Positions 28,958 to 37,697 of a DNA stretch of 64,000 nucleotides are shown here, piece by piece. Made by a program: the position numbers and the translations under genes. The notes under the pieces were generated by a model. It did not search any database. It worked only from the letters and a program-made list of their open reading frames with translations, and was not told the DNA's origin. The DNA comes from Bordetella sp. FB-8 (GTDB lineage Bacteria > Pseudomonadota > Gammaproteobacteria > Burkholderiales > Burkholderiaceae_B), in assembly GCF_000382185.1 (NCBI RefSeq), contig NZ_KB907784.1:3302633-3366632 (forward strand), written 5' to 3'. The stretch's first letter is position 1. Each line of letters opens with the position of its first letter.

Positions 28958-30033
28958 GCCTGTGCCCCTTGTGGCGCAATTTGCTGCGCTCCGATTACGC
29001 GCACATTGCGATCCTGCCAGTCCAGCCCCACGACCTGTCCGACGTCGTGGGCCGGCGCGCCGTCGTTCACGACCGACACCAGCAGTTCGCCCAGCGGACT
29101 GCGCACGGTGTACATCCACAGATTGCCCAGGAAAAAGCGCTCGGCCACCTGTCCCTCGCAGCGTCCGGCACCAGGCGCGGTGCAGGTGATTTTCTCGGGG
29201 CGCAGGGCCAGGACGACCGGCCCGCCGGCGGGCGCGCCCGCCGGCAAGGCCATGCGTACCGGACCGACCCTGGCGCAGGTGGCGCCGTCCGAACCCGGCT
29301 GCACCAACGCCTGCAGCAGATTGGTCTTGCCGACGAAAGTCGAGATGAAGGCATTGCGCGGATATTCATACACCGACAGCGGCGTATCCACCTGAGTGAT
29401 GCGCCCGGCCTGCATCACGACCACGCGGTCGCTGATGGACATGGCCTCGGCCTGATCGTGCGTGACCATGATGGTGGTCGTGCCCACCTTGCGCTGAATT
29501 TCACGCAGCTCGAACTGCATTTCCTCGCGTAGCTTGGCGTCCAGATTGGACATCGGCTCGTCCAGCAGCAACACAGGCGGTTCGATCACCAGCGCGCGCG
29601 CCAGCGCCACACGTTGGCGCTGGCCGCCCGAGAGCTCGCGCGGATATCGGTCCGCGTACTTGTCCAGGTGCACCAGTGCCAGCGCCTGCTCGGATCGCTC
29701 GCGGCGCCGAGCAGCGGGAATCTTGCGCATCTCCAGGCCGAATTCGACGTTCTGACGCGCCGTCATGTGGGGAAACAACGCATAGGTCTGGAACACGATG
29801 CCCAGGCCGCGGGCATTGGCCTTGGCACGGGTGATGTCCACGCCTTCGAGCTCGATCGAACCCTCGGTCACGTCAGCGAACCCGGCGATCATCTGCAATG
29901 TCGTGGTCTTGCCGCAGCCCGAGGGCCCGAGCAGCGACACGAACTCGCCCTTGTGCACTTGCAGGCTGAAGTCCCGCACGACATGCAGGCTGCCGTACTG
30001 CTTGGAAACATGGTTCAGACGCAAAAAACTCAT
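28954..30033 (-). CDS. ABC transporter ATPase (PotA/FbpC-like)
   Basis: A 359-residue ATPase. Walker A GPSGCGKTT, Q-loop FQTYALFPHMTARQNVEFG, signature [15 protein letters not shown], Walker B VLLLDEPMSNLD, and a C-terminal TOBE domain (about 280-350; VLALRPEKI). It is the first gene of a seven-gene minus-strand operon: ATPase, two permeases, three oxidoreductase subunits and the binding protein. The operon is divergent from an IclR regulator. Confidence 0.93.
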   Translation of the reverse strand: MSFLRLNHVSKQYGSLHVVRDFSLQVHKGEFVSLLGPSGCGKTTTLQMIAGFADVTEGSIELEGVDITRAKANARGLGIVFQTYALFPHMTARQNVEFGLEMRKIPAARRRERSEQALALVHLDKYADRYPRELSGGQRQRVALARALVIEPPVLLLDEPMSNLDAKLREEMQFELREIQRKVGTTTIMVTHDQAEAMSISDRVVVMQAGRITQVDTPLSVYEYPRNAFISTFVGKTNLLQALVQPGSDGATCARVGPVRMALPAGAPAGGPVVLALRPEKITCTAPGAGRCEGQVAERFFLGNLWMYTVRSPLGELLVSVVNDGAPAHDVGQVVGLDWQDRNVRVIGAQQIAPQGAQA

Positions 30034-30161
30034 CGATCATTCTCCGGGGCCGGACGGATCTCACATTGCGGAAGAAATACATCTACTTATTTCAATTATC
30101 AAAGATGCATGGCCGTAACCACCTCTATGTAAACCCTAATAATGGAACTTTTATTTAAAAA

Positions 30162-30178
30162 ATTCTATTTAATGGAAT
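30162..30178. promoter_or_regulatory. Candidate IclR-type operator
   Basis: A 17-bp near-palindrome, ATTCTATT-T-AATGGAAT, with one mismatch. A second AATGGAA half-site stands at 30141, 30 bp from the one at 30171, and AATTCCGTT at 30202. Known IclR-family sites are TGGAA/TTCCA dyads, and the AT-rich gap (30034-30218) separates the regulator from the operon. The binding is inferred. Confidence 0.45.
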
Positions 30179-30218
30179 AAAATATCGAAAAAGCTCATTG
30201 CAATTCCGTTAAATCGAT

Positions 30219-31055
30219 ATGTCTGAACTCACCGACGATGCTCATCAACGCAGCGCCATGCATCGCACCTTCCAGATCCTGCGCGCACTGGGCGAGCAGC
30301 AGCGCGAAGGCGCACGCGTTACCTATCTGGCAAAAAAGCTGGGATTGACCCAGGCCACCACCCATCGGCTGCTCCAGGGCCTGATGCAGGAAGGCATGGT
30401 TGAACAGGACAAGAGCAAGATCTATCGCCTGAGCCTGGACTTGTTCTGCCTGGCGGCGCAGGCCGGTGCCGTGAACGACCTGCGCTCGCTGGCCCGACCT
30501 GCTCTATTGCGCCTGAACGCCAGCCTGAGCGACACGGTGCTGCTGCTGGTGCGCTCGGGCTTCGATGCGGTCTGCCTGGACCGCGTTGAAGGCCAGTATC
30601 CGGTGCGCACTTTTACAGGCGACGTCGGAGGACGCGTTGCCTTGGGCGTGGGACAAGGCGCGCTGGTCATCCTGGCCTATCTGCCTCAGGCCGAGCAGGA
30701 GGAAGTGCTGCACTACAACCTACCGCGCATCCGGCATTACAACGTCTATGACGAGGTCTACCTGCGCACCGAAATTAAAAAGACGCTGGCGCTGGGCTAC
30801 AACGCCAAGAACAGCGGCCTGCTGCAAGGCATGGCCGGCATCGCCGTGCCGGTGTTCGACCGTAATCACAATGTCGTGGCGGCGCTTTCGATCGGCACGC
30901 ATGACAGCCGCCTGAGCGAGGAGCGCCTGCCCATCGTACGGGACATGCTGACGCGCGAGGCCCAGCAGTTGTCCTGCCTGGTCAATCCCTTCGATCCCAC
31001 CCTGCGCTTTCCCATGCATTCCATCACGGCCGGCACAGTACAGCCCATAGCCTAA
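30219..31055 (+). CDS. IclR-family transcriptional regulator
   Basis: A 278-residue regulator. The N-terminal winged helix-turn-helix spans about 10-75 (MHRTFQILRALGEQQ, LGLTQATTHRLLQGLMQEGM). The C-terminal IclR effector domain (about 90-255) has CLDRVEGQYPVRTF and GIAVPVFDRNHNVVAALSIG. It is divergent from the transporter/dehydrogenase operon and probably represses it until substrate appears. Confidence 0.93.
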   Translation: MSELTDDAHQRSAMHRTFQILRALGEQQREGARVTYLAKKLGLTQATTHRLLQGLMQEGMVEQDKSKIYRLSLDLFCLAAQAGAVNDLRSLARPALLRLNASLSDTVLLLVRSGFDAVCLDRVEGQYPVRTFTGDVGGRVALGVGQGALVILAYLPQAEQEEVLHYNLPRIRHYNVYDEVYLRTEIKKTLALGYNAKNSGLLQGMAGIAVPVFDRNHNVVAALSIGTHDSRLSEERLPIVRDMLTREAQQLSCLVNPFDPTLRFPMHSITAGTVQPIA

Positions 31056-31142
31056 AAGCCGCCCGCCCAGGGCCGTTCACAGCGATTTGGCGATCTGCTG
31101 CGCGCGACATCAACGGGCCTTCAGAACGCTTGCGGCGAAATG

Positions 31143-31169
31143 AAAAATGGCCGCTATGCGGCCATTTTT
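31143..31169. terminator. Bidirectional intrinsic terminator between iclR-type gene and ppiD
   Basis: A perfect 12-bp stem AAAAATGGCCGC / GCGGCCATTTTT with a 3-base loop TAT. The A and T tracts serve both convergent genes; it lies 26 bases beyond the ppiD stop. Confidence 0.88.
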
Positions 31170-31194
31170 CCTGGATCGGACGATGCCCGCGCGT

Positions 31195-33159
31195 CTACGA
31201 ACCGTCCGTCGGGTTGTCACCCTTGATGGCCTTCTGCGCATCCGGCAGGATCTTGACGCCGTACTGTTGGCGCAGCAGCTGCAGCACGGCCCGATCTTGC
31301 GCCTGCCCCCACGCCGAGGACAGTTGCGCGGTCAGACCTGCGCGATCGGCATCGCTCACCTTGCCCGCCTGTACGCTGTCCAGGCGCACCAAGGTGTAAT
31401 CTGAACCCACCGACACGCCGGCATAGACCGGCTTGCCGTTCTGTTCCGGGGCCATACGCATCACGGCCTCCAGCACGGGTCGCGGCAGGCCTTGGCTTGC
31501 CTGGCGCGACACCGTCAGCGCATTGCCAAAACCCGTGCTTGCACCGGCATCGGGCGCGGGGGCCTGCAAAGCCTTGAGCGCGGCTTGGCCGGCCTGCCGC
31601 GCCGCGGCGGCGGCGCGTTCGGTGATAAGGCGGTCACGGATGACATCCTGCACGTCGGCCAGCGCAGGAATATGGGCCGGGGTCATCTTCAGCACGCGCA
31701 CGGCCAGCATGGTGTCGGCAGAAAGCTCGATCACGCCGGAATTGTTCTTGTCGCGCAGGACTTCAGGCGAGAACAAGGCCTGGCGCACGCGCGGATTGTC
31801 CAGCAGCACGGCGTCGGGGCTGGCCGCCGCGGCGTCTGCGCCCGCCTGCGTGGCGGGCAGCAGGCCCGAGCGGGTGATGCCGGCGGCCGTGCGCAGCCTG
31901 ATGCCCAGGGCGTCGGCCGCGGGTTGCAGGCTGTCGCGCTGATCATAGACCAGCTTGGTAAGCTGGGTGGCCATGTCGGAAAAGCGCGTGGCGGCCATCT
32001 GCTTGCTGATCTCGCCGACGATCTGCTCACGCACCGCGGCCAGAGGCTTGACGAGGCCGGGCTGAAAATCCGTGACCTTGATGATGTGAAAGCCCGCTGG
32101 GCTTTCCACAACGCCCGATACTTGTCCCTTGGAGAGCGTGGAAACCGCCTTTTCCAGGCCCGGCGGCACGTTCCAGCCCAGGTCGCCGCCCTGCTGCGCG
32201 GAACCGGCGTCCTGCGAGAACTTCTTGGCCAGGTCGGCAAAACCGTCGGGGTTGGCCTGTGCCTGGGCAGCCAGTTCCTCGGCGCGCGCCCGGGCTGCCT
32301 TGCGCTGATCTTCGGTGGCATTGGCCGGCACCGAGATCAGGATGTGGCTGATGCGGCGGCGCTCCGGTTGGCTGAAGCGGGCGATATTCTGCTTGTAGTA
32401 GCTCTGGATATCACTGTCTTTGACCTGCACACCCTGCGTAGCGGCGGCCTCGTCGAGCACCAGGTACTGGGCGCTGACCTGTTCGGACACTTCGAGCTGC
32501 TGCTTATTGGCGTCATACCAATTCTGGATGTCTTGCTGCGACACCTGGACCTTGGCGCGATAGTCGGCAGACTTGAAATCACGCAATGCCACCACGCGTT
32601 GCTGCGTCAGCATGGCGGCGATCGAATCGGCCACAGAAGACGGCACCTGCGCGCTGGATGAGACGGGATCGAGCACCAGGCCCACCGACAATTGGCCGCG
32701 CAGATTGGCCTCGAAACCAGCAGGCGTCAAACCCTGTGCGGCCAGTACCTGGCGATAGCGCTCGGGCGAAAAGCGGCCGTTGTCCTGCACCTGGGGGATG
32801 GCGGCGATGGTGTCGCGCAACATGCCATCCGACACCCCGAGACGCGCCTTGGTGGCAACCAGGGCCAGCAGATGGCGATCGATCAGGTCTTCCAGCAGTT
32901 GGCGGCGCGATGCCGGCGTGTCGACCATGGCGGGATCGAACTGCGAACCCATGCTGGCCTGCAGCTGCTCGATCTGATTGCGGTGCGCCGTGTCGAATTC
33001 AGAGCGCAGGATGGCCTGGCCGCCCACCTCGGCCAGCTTGGGCTCGCGGTGCATGAAGCTTTCATAGCCCTGGATGCCGACCAGCGCAAAAGACGGCACG
33101 ATCAAGATCATCAGGATGAACTGCATCCAGCGATTGTGGGTACGGAAGAACTCGAACAT
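31195..33159 (-). CDS. ppiD: Periplasmic folding chaperone / peptidyl-prolyl isomerase PpiD
   Basis: An inner-membrane-anchored periplasmic chaperone of 654 residues that helps newly exported proteins at the Sec translocon. One TM anchor lies near the N-terminus (FILMILIVPSFALVG), then a SurA-N-like domain (ASRRQLLEDLIDRHLLALVA). A parvulin domain follows (about 265-365; RRRISHILISVP, GDLGWNVPPGLEKAV, GFHIIKVTDF) and a second C-terminal domain. ATG 33159 gives the family start MFEFFRTHNRWMQF. The longer open frame up to 33267 is non-coding. Confidence 0.93.
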   Translation of the reverse strand: MFEFFRTHNRWMQFILMILIVPSFALVGIQGYESFMHREPKLAEVGGQAILRSEFDTAHRNQIEQLQASMGSQFDPAMVDTPASRRQLLEDLIDRHLLALVATKARLGVSDGMLRDTIAAIPQVQDNGRFSPERYRQVLAAQGLTPAGFEANLRGQLSVGLVLDPVSSSAQVPSSVADSIAAMLTQQRVVALRDFKSADYRAKVQVSQQDIQNWYDANKQQLEVSEQVSAQYLVLDEAAATQGVQVKDSDIQSYYKQNIARFSQPERRRISHILISVPANATEDQRKAARARAEELAAQAQANPDGFADLAKKFSQDAGSAQQGGDLGWNVPPGLEKAVSTLSKGQVSGVVESPAGFHIIKVTDFQPGLVKPLAAVREQIVGEISKQMAATRFSDMATQLTKLVYDQRDSLQPAADALGIRLRTAAGITRSGLLPATQAGADAAAASPDAVLLDNPRVRQALFSPEVLRDKNNSGVIELSADTMLAVRVLKMTPAHIPALADVQDVIRDRLITERAAAAARQAGQAALKALQAPAPDAGASTGFGNALTVSRQASQGLPRPVLEAVMRMAPEQNGKPVYAGVSVGSDYTLVRLDSVQAGKVSDADRAGLTAQLSSAWGQAQDRAVLQLLRQQYGVKILPDAQKAIKGDNPTDGS

Positions 33160-33265
33160 GGAATCCCGATCAAAAAAAGGCGAAAATTCGCCTTGGAACC
33201 TGCTTAACCCAACGAGTTTACCGCGTTTCCCGCGCGTTATTCTCACCCCATACCTACCGGAAACC

Positions 33266-34015
33266 ATGACTTCGCCCCTCGCTTCCTGGCCCTATCCCGC
33301 TCACATCGCCCATCGCGGCGGCGGCAAGCTGGCTCCCGAAAACACTCTGGCCGCCATGCGCGCCGGCAAGCAGCACGGCTACCGCATGTTTGAGTTCGAC
33401 GTGAAGCTCAGTCGCGACGGCGTGGCGGTGCTGCTACACGACGACGACCTTGACCGCACCACGGATGGCCACGGCCCCGCCGGAGACAAAACCTATGCCG
33501 AACTGGCGCAGCTCGATGCCGGCAGCTGGCACAGCCCGGACTACGCCGGCGAGCCGGTGCCCACCTTTGCCGCCGCGGCGCGCTATGCAATTGCCAACGG
33601 CATCGCCTGCAATGTCGAGATCAAGCCCTGCCCCGGCCGCGACGCGCAAACCGGCGAAGCGGTAGCCAGGCTCACGCAGGCATTATGGGCCGGCATGCAC
33701 AGGCAACCCCTGCTGTCCTCGTTTTCCGAGGAGGCCCTGGCGGCCGCGCAGGCCACTGCGCCCGAACTGCCCCGCGCCCTGCTGGTCGAGGCCGTTTCCG
33801 ACGACTGGCTGGCGCGCCTGCGCAAGTACGACTGCGTCGGCCTGAACATCAACCAGCGGGACGCTTCGCCCGAACTCATCGGCGCGGTGCATGAAGCCGG
33901 CTACCGCATCGCCGCGTGGACGGTGAACGATCCCGATCGCGCGCGCCTGCTGTTTTCCTGGGGTATGGATGCGCTCTTCACCGACCAACTCGCTCTGATC
34001 GCACCGACCGCCTGA
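33266..34015 (+). CDS. ugpQ: Glycerophosphodiester phosphodiesterase
   Basis: Hydrolyses glycerophosphodiesters to glycerol 3-phosphate plus alcohol. The 249-residue TIM-barrel protein has HRGGGKLAPENTLAAM (catalytic His and Glu), EFDVKLSRDGVAVLLHDDDL (second catalytic His, metal ligands) and NVEIKP. There is no signal peptide, so it is the cytoplasmic UgpQ type. The start at 33266 has only a weak ribosome site (CGGAAACC). Its stop overlaps the rlmJ start by one base (TGATG). Confidence 0.93.
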   Translation: MTSPLASWPYPAHIAHRGGGKLAPENTLAAMRAGKQHGYRMFEFDVKLSRDGVAVLLHDDDLDRTTDGHGPAGDKTYAELAQLDAGSWHSPDYAGEPVPTFAAAARYAIANGIACNVEIKPCPGRDAQTGEAVARLTQALWAGMHRQPLLSSFSEEALAAAQATAPELPRALLVEAVSDDWLARLRKYDCVGLNINQRDASPELIGAVHEAGYRIAAWTVNDPDRARLLFSWGMDALFTDQLALIAPTA

Positions 34016-34875
34016 TGTTCAGCTACCGCCACGCCTTCCACGCCGGCAACCACGCCGACGTACTCAAGCACGCCATCCTCATCCATACACTGGATTACCT
34101 GAACCGCAAGGACGCACCGTATTGGGTGATCGATACGCACGCCGGCGCGGGACTCTACCAACTCGACGGCGACTGGTCGGCCAAGAACGCCGAACACGAC
34201 GGCGGTATCGCCCGCCTCTGGGACAAGGCCGACCTGCCCGAATTGCTGGCCGATTATGTCGCCCGTATCAAGCAATACAACACCGGCGGCCCGTTGCGCT
34301 ACTACCCCGGCTCGCCCTGGCTAACCCTGGACGCCCTGCGAGACAAGGACCGTCTGCGCCTTTTTGAACTGCATCCCAGCGAATCGGACGTGCTGGTACG
34401 CAATTTGGAGAAACGCGGCCGCGGCGCGCTGCGCCAGACCACGGTATATGCCGCCGACGGCTTCGAGGGCGTCAAATCCCTGCTGCCTCCGCCCGCGCGG
34501 CGCGGGCTGGTGCTGATCGATCCGTCCTACGAGGACAAGCGAGACTATCGTCGCGCATTTATTGCCGTCAAGGAAGGCGTCAAGCGCTTTGCCACCGGCA
34601 CCTATGCCGTGTGGTACCCCTTGGTGCAGCGGGTCGAGGCCGGCGAGCTGGCGCGCCAGTTACCCAATCTTGCGGTCAAGAGCTGGCTGCACGCCACGCT
34701 TACCGTGCAGAAACCCGCCCCCGACGGCTTCGGCCTACATGGCAGCGGAATATTCCTGGTCAACCCGCCCTGGACGCTGCACGAGGCACTCAAGACCGCC
34801 ATGCCCTATCTGGCGCGGGAACTGGCCCTGGATGACCGGGCCGGCTATACGCTGGAATACCGCGAGAACAGCTGA
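34015..34875 (+). CDS. rlmJ: 23S rRNA (adenine2030-N6)-methyltransferase RlmJ
   Basis: Methylates A2030 of 23S rRNA. It has 286 residues (E. coli 280). The family N-terminus is MFSYRHAFHAGNHADVLKH; the AdoMet site includes IDTHAGAGLY, the catalytic motif is LIDPSYEDK (DPSY), and there is TYAVWYPLV. It is translationally coupled to ugpQ. A small stem-loop at 34889-34912 separates it from the convergent greB. Confidence 0.95.
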   Translation: MFSYRHAFHAGNHADVLKHAILIHTLDYLNRKDAPYWVIDTHAGAGLYQLDGDWSAKNAEHDGGIARLWDKADLPELLADYVARIKQYNTGGPLRYYPGSPWLTLDALRDKDRLRLFELHPSESDVLVRNLEKRGRGALRQTTVYAADGFEGVKSLLPPPARRGLVLIDPSYEDKRDYRRAFIAVKEGVKRFATGTYAVWYPLVQRVEAGELARQLPNLAVKSWLHATLTVQKPAPDGFGLHGSGIFLVNPPWTLHEALKTAMPYLARELALDDRAGYTLEYRENS

Positions 34876-34888
34876 GGCATCGGCCGGG

Positions 34889-34912
34889 GCGGCCGGGGGC
34901 TACTCCGGCCGC
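34889..34912. terminator. GC-rich stem-loop between rlmJ and greB
   Basis: GCGGCCGG (34889-34896) pairs with CCGGCCGC (34905-34912) over an eight-base loop. The stem lies between convergent genes and overlaps the last greB codons; it has no T run. Confidence 0.4.
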
Positions 34913-35463
34913 GGTTCGGGATACCGGACCTCGAGTATGTCCAGTTCGTCCATGCCTGCCGGGGTGCGCAGCGTCACGGTGTCGCCTTCGCGGGCCTTCA
35001 GTAATGCACGCGCCACCGGCGAGATCCAGCTGATGCGGCCGGCCAGCGGCTCGGCTTCGTCAACCCCCACGATGGTCACCATGCGTTCCTGGCCGGCGCG
35101 ATCCATGTACAGCACCGTCGCACCGAAGAAAACCTGATCGCGGTTGGGCTGCAGGCCCGGGTCGACCACTTCGGCGATATCCAGGCGCTTGGTCAGAAAA
35201 CGCATACGCCGATCGATTTCGCGCAGGCGCTTCTTGCCGTATAGATAGTCGCCGTTCTCGGATCGGTCGCCATTGGATGCGGCCCAGGAGACGATCTGCA
35301 CCACCGAGGGCCGCTCCACATTCATCAGGTGCGCCAACTCTTCGCGCAACTGGGCATAGCCTTGCGGCGTGATGTAATTGCGCGAGCCCGATGGCAGCGC
35401 CTGGGCTTCGGGTACCTGGTCCTCGTCATCGCGATCGGACTCTTTGACAAATGCTTTGTTCAT
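34900..35463 (-). CDS. greB: Transcription elongation factor GreB
   Basis: Rescues backtracked RNA polymerase by stimulating transcript cleavage. The 187 residues include an N-terminal tail of about 28 residues rich in acidic side chains, longer than in E. coli GreB (158). The coiled-coil domain (YITPQGYAQLREELAHLMN, SENGDYLYGKKRLREIDRRM) keeps the acidic tip residues needed for cleavage. The C-terminal FKBP-like domain has VDEAEPLAGRISWISPVARA. It lies 22 bases after the PHP phosphoesterase gene. Confidence 0.94.
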   Translation of the reverse strand: MNKAFVKESDRDDEDQVPEAQALPSGSRNYITPQGYAQLREELAHLMNVERPSVVQIVSWAASNGDRSENGDYLYGKKRLREIDRRMRFLTKRLDIAEVVDPGLQPNRDQVFFGATVLYMDRAGQERMVTIVGVDEAEPLAGRISWISPVARALLKAREGDTVTLRTPAGMDELDILEVRYPEPRPE

Positions 35464-35485
35464 TTCTTACGTAAATCCGAGTACA

Positions 35486-36331
35486 TCAGAGCCAGTCGTG
35501 CCAGACCGGCCTCAGGTCCGGCGGCAGCATGGGCAACATGCCCAGGTCGACCCGGCTGTCGCGCTCGCTGTGGAAATCGGAGCCGCGCGAAGCCAGCAGC
35601 CCATAGCGGCGCGCCTCGCCGGCGTATTTGCGGGCATCCTCGGGACTGTGGCTGCCGGTGACCACTTCGACCCCCTCCCCGCCCAGCTGGATAAATTCGT
35701 CGAACAGCGCGTAGAACTGCGTCGGGGTGTATTTGTAGCGGCCCGGATGCGCCACGACGGCGCGTCCACCCGCACCGCGTATCCATGACACCGCCTGCTC
35801 CAGCGTGGCCCATTGCATGGGTTCGTGGCCCGGCCCGCCGTCGTGCAGGTATTTGTCAAACACGGTCTGCACATTGGAACAGTACCCCGCCGCGACCAAG
35901 TAGCGCGCAAAATGCGTGCGGCTGATGAGTTCGGGGTTGCCGACGAAGGTCAGCGCACCCTCGTAGGCGCCCGGTATGCCCAGCGCCGCCAGGCGTTCGC
36001 CCATGCGGCGTGCGCGCTCGCCGCGCCCGGCGCGGGTCGCGCGCAGTCCGTCGTTCAAGACCGCGTCGGCCGGATCGAAATTCAGGCCGACGATATGCAC
36101 CGTCTGACCGGCCCAAGTGACCGAGATCTCGACGCCGGTGATAAAGCGCATGCCCACCTCCCGCGCCGTCCGCCCAGCCTCGGCCTGGCCCCCGACTTCG
36201 TCATGATCGGTCAATGCCCACACATCCACACCGTTGTCGTGGGCGCGGCGAGCCACATCGGCCGGCAGCAGCTGGCCGTCGGACACAGTGGAATGACAAT
36301 GCAGGTCGATATTCAGTAGTGCGGTATCCAT
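35486..36331 (-). CDS. PHP-domain phosphoesterase (YciV/RNase AM-like)
   Basis: A 281-residue metal-dependent phosphoesterase of the polymerase-and-histidinol-phosphatase family. Metal ligands are visible in DLHCHSTVSDG (about 9-19), WALTDHDEVGG, GVEISVTW, AHPGRYK and the final SDFHSE. E. coli YciV degrades short 5'-phosphorylated RNAs and pAp-type nucleotides; the close match of motif order suggests the same role. It is co-oriented with greB and the alpha/beta hydrolase. Confidence 0.9.
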   Translation of the reverse strand: MDTALLNIDLHCHSTVSDGQLLPADVARRAHDNGVDVWALTDHDEVGGQAEAGRTAREVGMRFITGVEISVTWAGQTVHIVGLNFDPADAVLNDGLRATRAGRGERARRMGERLAALGIPGAYEGALTFVGNPELISRTHFARYLVAAGYCSNVQTVFDKYLHDGGPGHEPMQWATLEQAVSWIRGAGGRAVVAHPGRYKYTPTQFYALFDEFIQLGGEGVEVVTGSHSPEDARKYAGEARRYGLLASRGSDFHSERDSRVDLGMLPMLPPDLRPVWHDWL

Positions 36332-36343
36332 GATCGGCCTATT

Positions 36344-37285
36344 TTAAGAAGATCCGCGCAGAAAGGCCGCTATCGGTTCAATCTGCTCGGGCGTCATCAA
36401 GGTCGGAGCATGCCCCACGCCCGCGAATTCGATCGATGTCGACCGCGTATTGCGTGCTCGCATCTGGGCCAGCGTCGCGGCCGAGAGCAGGTCGGACTCG
36501 GCGCCGCGCACGATGAGCACCGGACAGTCCAGCGCGTCGTAGGCCTGCCAAAGTAGATTTTCGCCCGTAGCGTAGGCCTCGGCATTCTGTCCAGCCAGCG
36601 GCGCGGCCAGGCCCTGGTCGTAATGCTTGACCCACCATCCCTCGCGTTGGCGAAAGACTCTGCGCGTGAAGGTTTCCCACTGCTCGTCGGTATGCGGGCC
36701 GAACGTCGCGGCTGTCTGGCGCGTGGCCTGCACCGCTTCGGCCAGGGTGGAAAACGCCACAGGCTGTCCCACATAGGCCCCGATGCGCATCAAGGCCGAC
36801 ACTTCCAGCCGCGGACCGATGTCGTTGAGCACCATGCGATTAAACCGCAAGCCATGGCGGGGCAGATCCTGCGACCATGCCCCGGGGCGCGGATCGGCGG
36901 CACGCATCGCCGCCGTCATAGCGACGGTGCCGGCCAGACCCAGGCCGATCAAGCCGCCCATGGATGTGCCCACCCAGTCGAGGATTGCGGGACGCAGCCG
37001 CGCCAACAAGGTCGTCATGTCGGCGACATATTGCGGCACGGTATAGAAAGACGGGTTGAGCAGCCAGTCGGATGCGCCGCGGCCCACCACGTCGGGACAG
37101 ACCACACGAAAATCGCTGGACAGGTGCTGGGCCAGCTCGTCGAAATCGCGCCCGGCCCGCGTCAGGCCGTGCACACACAGCAGAACCCGGTCATTACCCG
37201 GGTCACCCCATTCCCAATAGGCCATGCGGTGCAGGCCCGCGGGGCTGGCGCAGGTGACGTAGTCCAGACGGGGTTGCGAGGGCAT
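36344..37285 (-). CDS. Alpha/beta-fold hydrolase
   Basis: A 313-residue cytoplasmic hydrolase. The oxyanion stretch is LCVHGLTRAGRDF, the nucleophile elbow VGTSMGGLIG, and the catalytic His is in FAGVGHAPTLM. The substrate is unknown. ATG 37285 has CGGAG about eight bases upstream. It is divergent from the TPR gene, and its promoter region contains the inverted copy of the repeat-junction sequence (37297-37318). Confidence 0.88.
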   Translation of the reverse strand: MPSQPRLDYVTCASPAGLHRMAYWEWGDPGNDRVLLCVHGLTRAGRDFDELAQHLSSDFRVVCPDVVGRGASDWLLNPSFYTVPQYVADMTTLLARLRPAILDWVGTSMGGLIGLGLAGTVAMTAAMRAADPRPGAWSQDLPRHGLRFNRMVLNDIGPRLEVSALMRIGAYVGQPVAFSTLAEAVQATRQTAATFGPHTDEQWETFTRRVFRQREGWWVKHYDQGLAAPLAGQNAEAYATGENLLWQAYDALDCPVLIVRGAESDLLSAATLAQMRARNTRSTSIEFAGVGHAPTLMTPEQIEPIAAFLRGSS

Positions 37286-37296
37286 GGAGCAGCTCC

Positions 37297-37318
37297 GGAT
37301 CGAATGCAGTGCGAGGCT
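37297..37318 (-). repeat. Inverted sequence matching the 341-bp repeat junction
   Basis: GGATCGAATGCA (37297-37308) is the exact reverse complement of the repeat-start sequence TGCATTCGATCC (37339-37350). GCGAGGCT (37311-37318) is the exact reverse complement of AGCCTCGC at the repeat end (38350-38357). Together they resemble a complementary splint across the tandem junction, with two bases in the middle where the junction has four. Confidence 0.75.
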
Positions 37319-37334
37319 TTCCATCTTACCCCCA

Positions 37335-37675
37335 GCAATGCATTCGATCCCGGTAGAATCGATCCGCATGAGCCTTCAGACCGCACTCGCACACCATCAG
37401 GCCGGCCGTCTGGCCGAGGCCATGGCCATCTACCAACAGATACTGGATACCACGCCCGACGATATCGAAGCCCTGCGTTGGCTGGGCAGCGCAGCCGGCC
37501 AACTGGGCAATACGCGTTTGGCCATCACGATCCTGTCCAGGGGTCATGCGCTGGCGCCGGACCATGTCGAGATCCTGCTGTCGCTGGCCACCATGCAGCG
37601 GGCGGCACAGGCCTACGAGCAGGCGCTCGCCTGCTATGAAAAGGCATTGGCGCTGCAGCCGAGGTCGAGCCTCGC
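37335..37675 (+). repeat. 341-bp tandem repeat, copy 1
   Basis: First of three perfect head-to-tail copies. It contains 33 bp of upstream region and the first 308 bp of the TPR gene. The period of 341 is not a multiple of three, so copies 1 and 2 cannot read through in frame. A two-base GC microhomology marks the break. Confidence 0.97.
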
Positions 37676-37697
37676 GCAATGCATTCGATCCCGGTAG
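37368..37697 (+). pseudogene. Truncated 5' duplicate of the TPR-ATP-grasp gene (first)
   Basis: An open frame of 109 codons from MSLQTALAHHQAG that is identical to the full protein for about 102 residues (three TPR-like units). It then runs across the repeat junction into QCIRSR and stops. It keeps the native start and the 33 bases before it, so a short TPR-only peptide could be made. It lacks the catalytic part. Confidence 0.85.

Noticed and set aside
27294..28979. 561-codon frame joining two permeases
   Set aside because: The upstream half is an out-of-frame shadow of the PotB-like permease; the real gene starts at ATG 28088.
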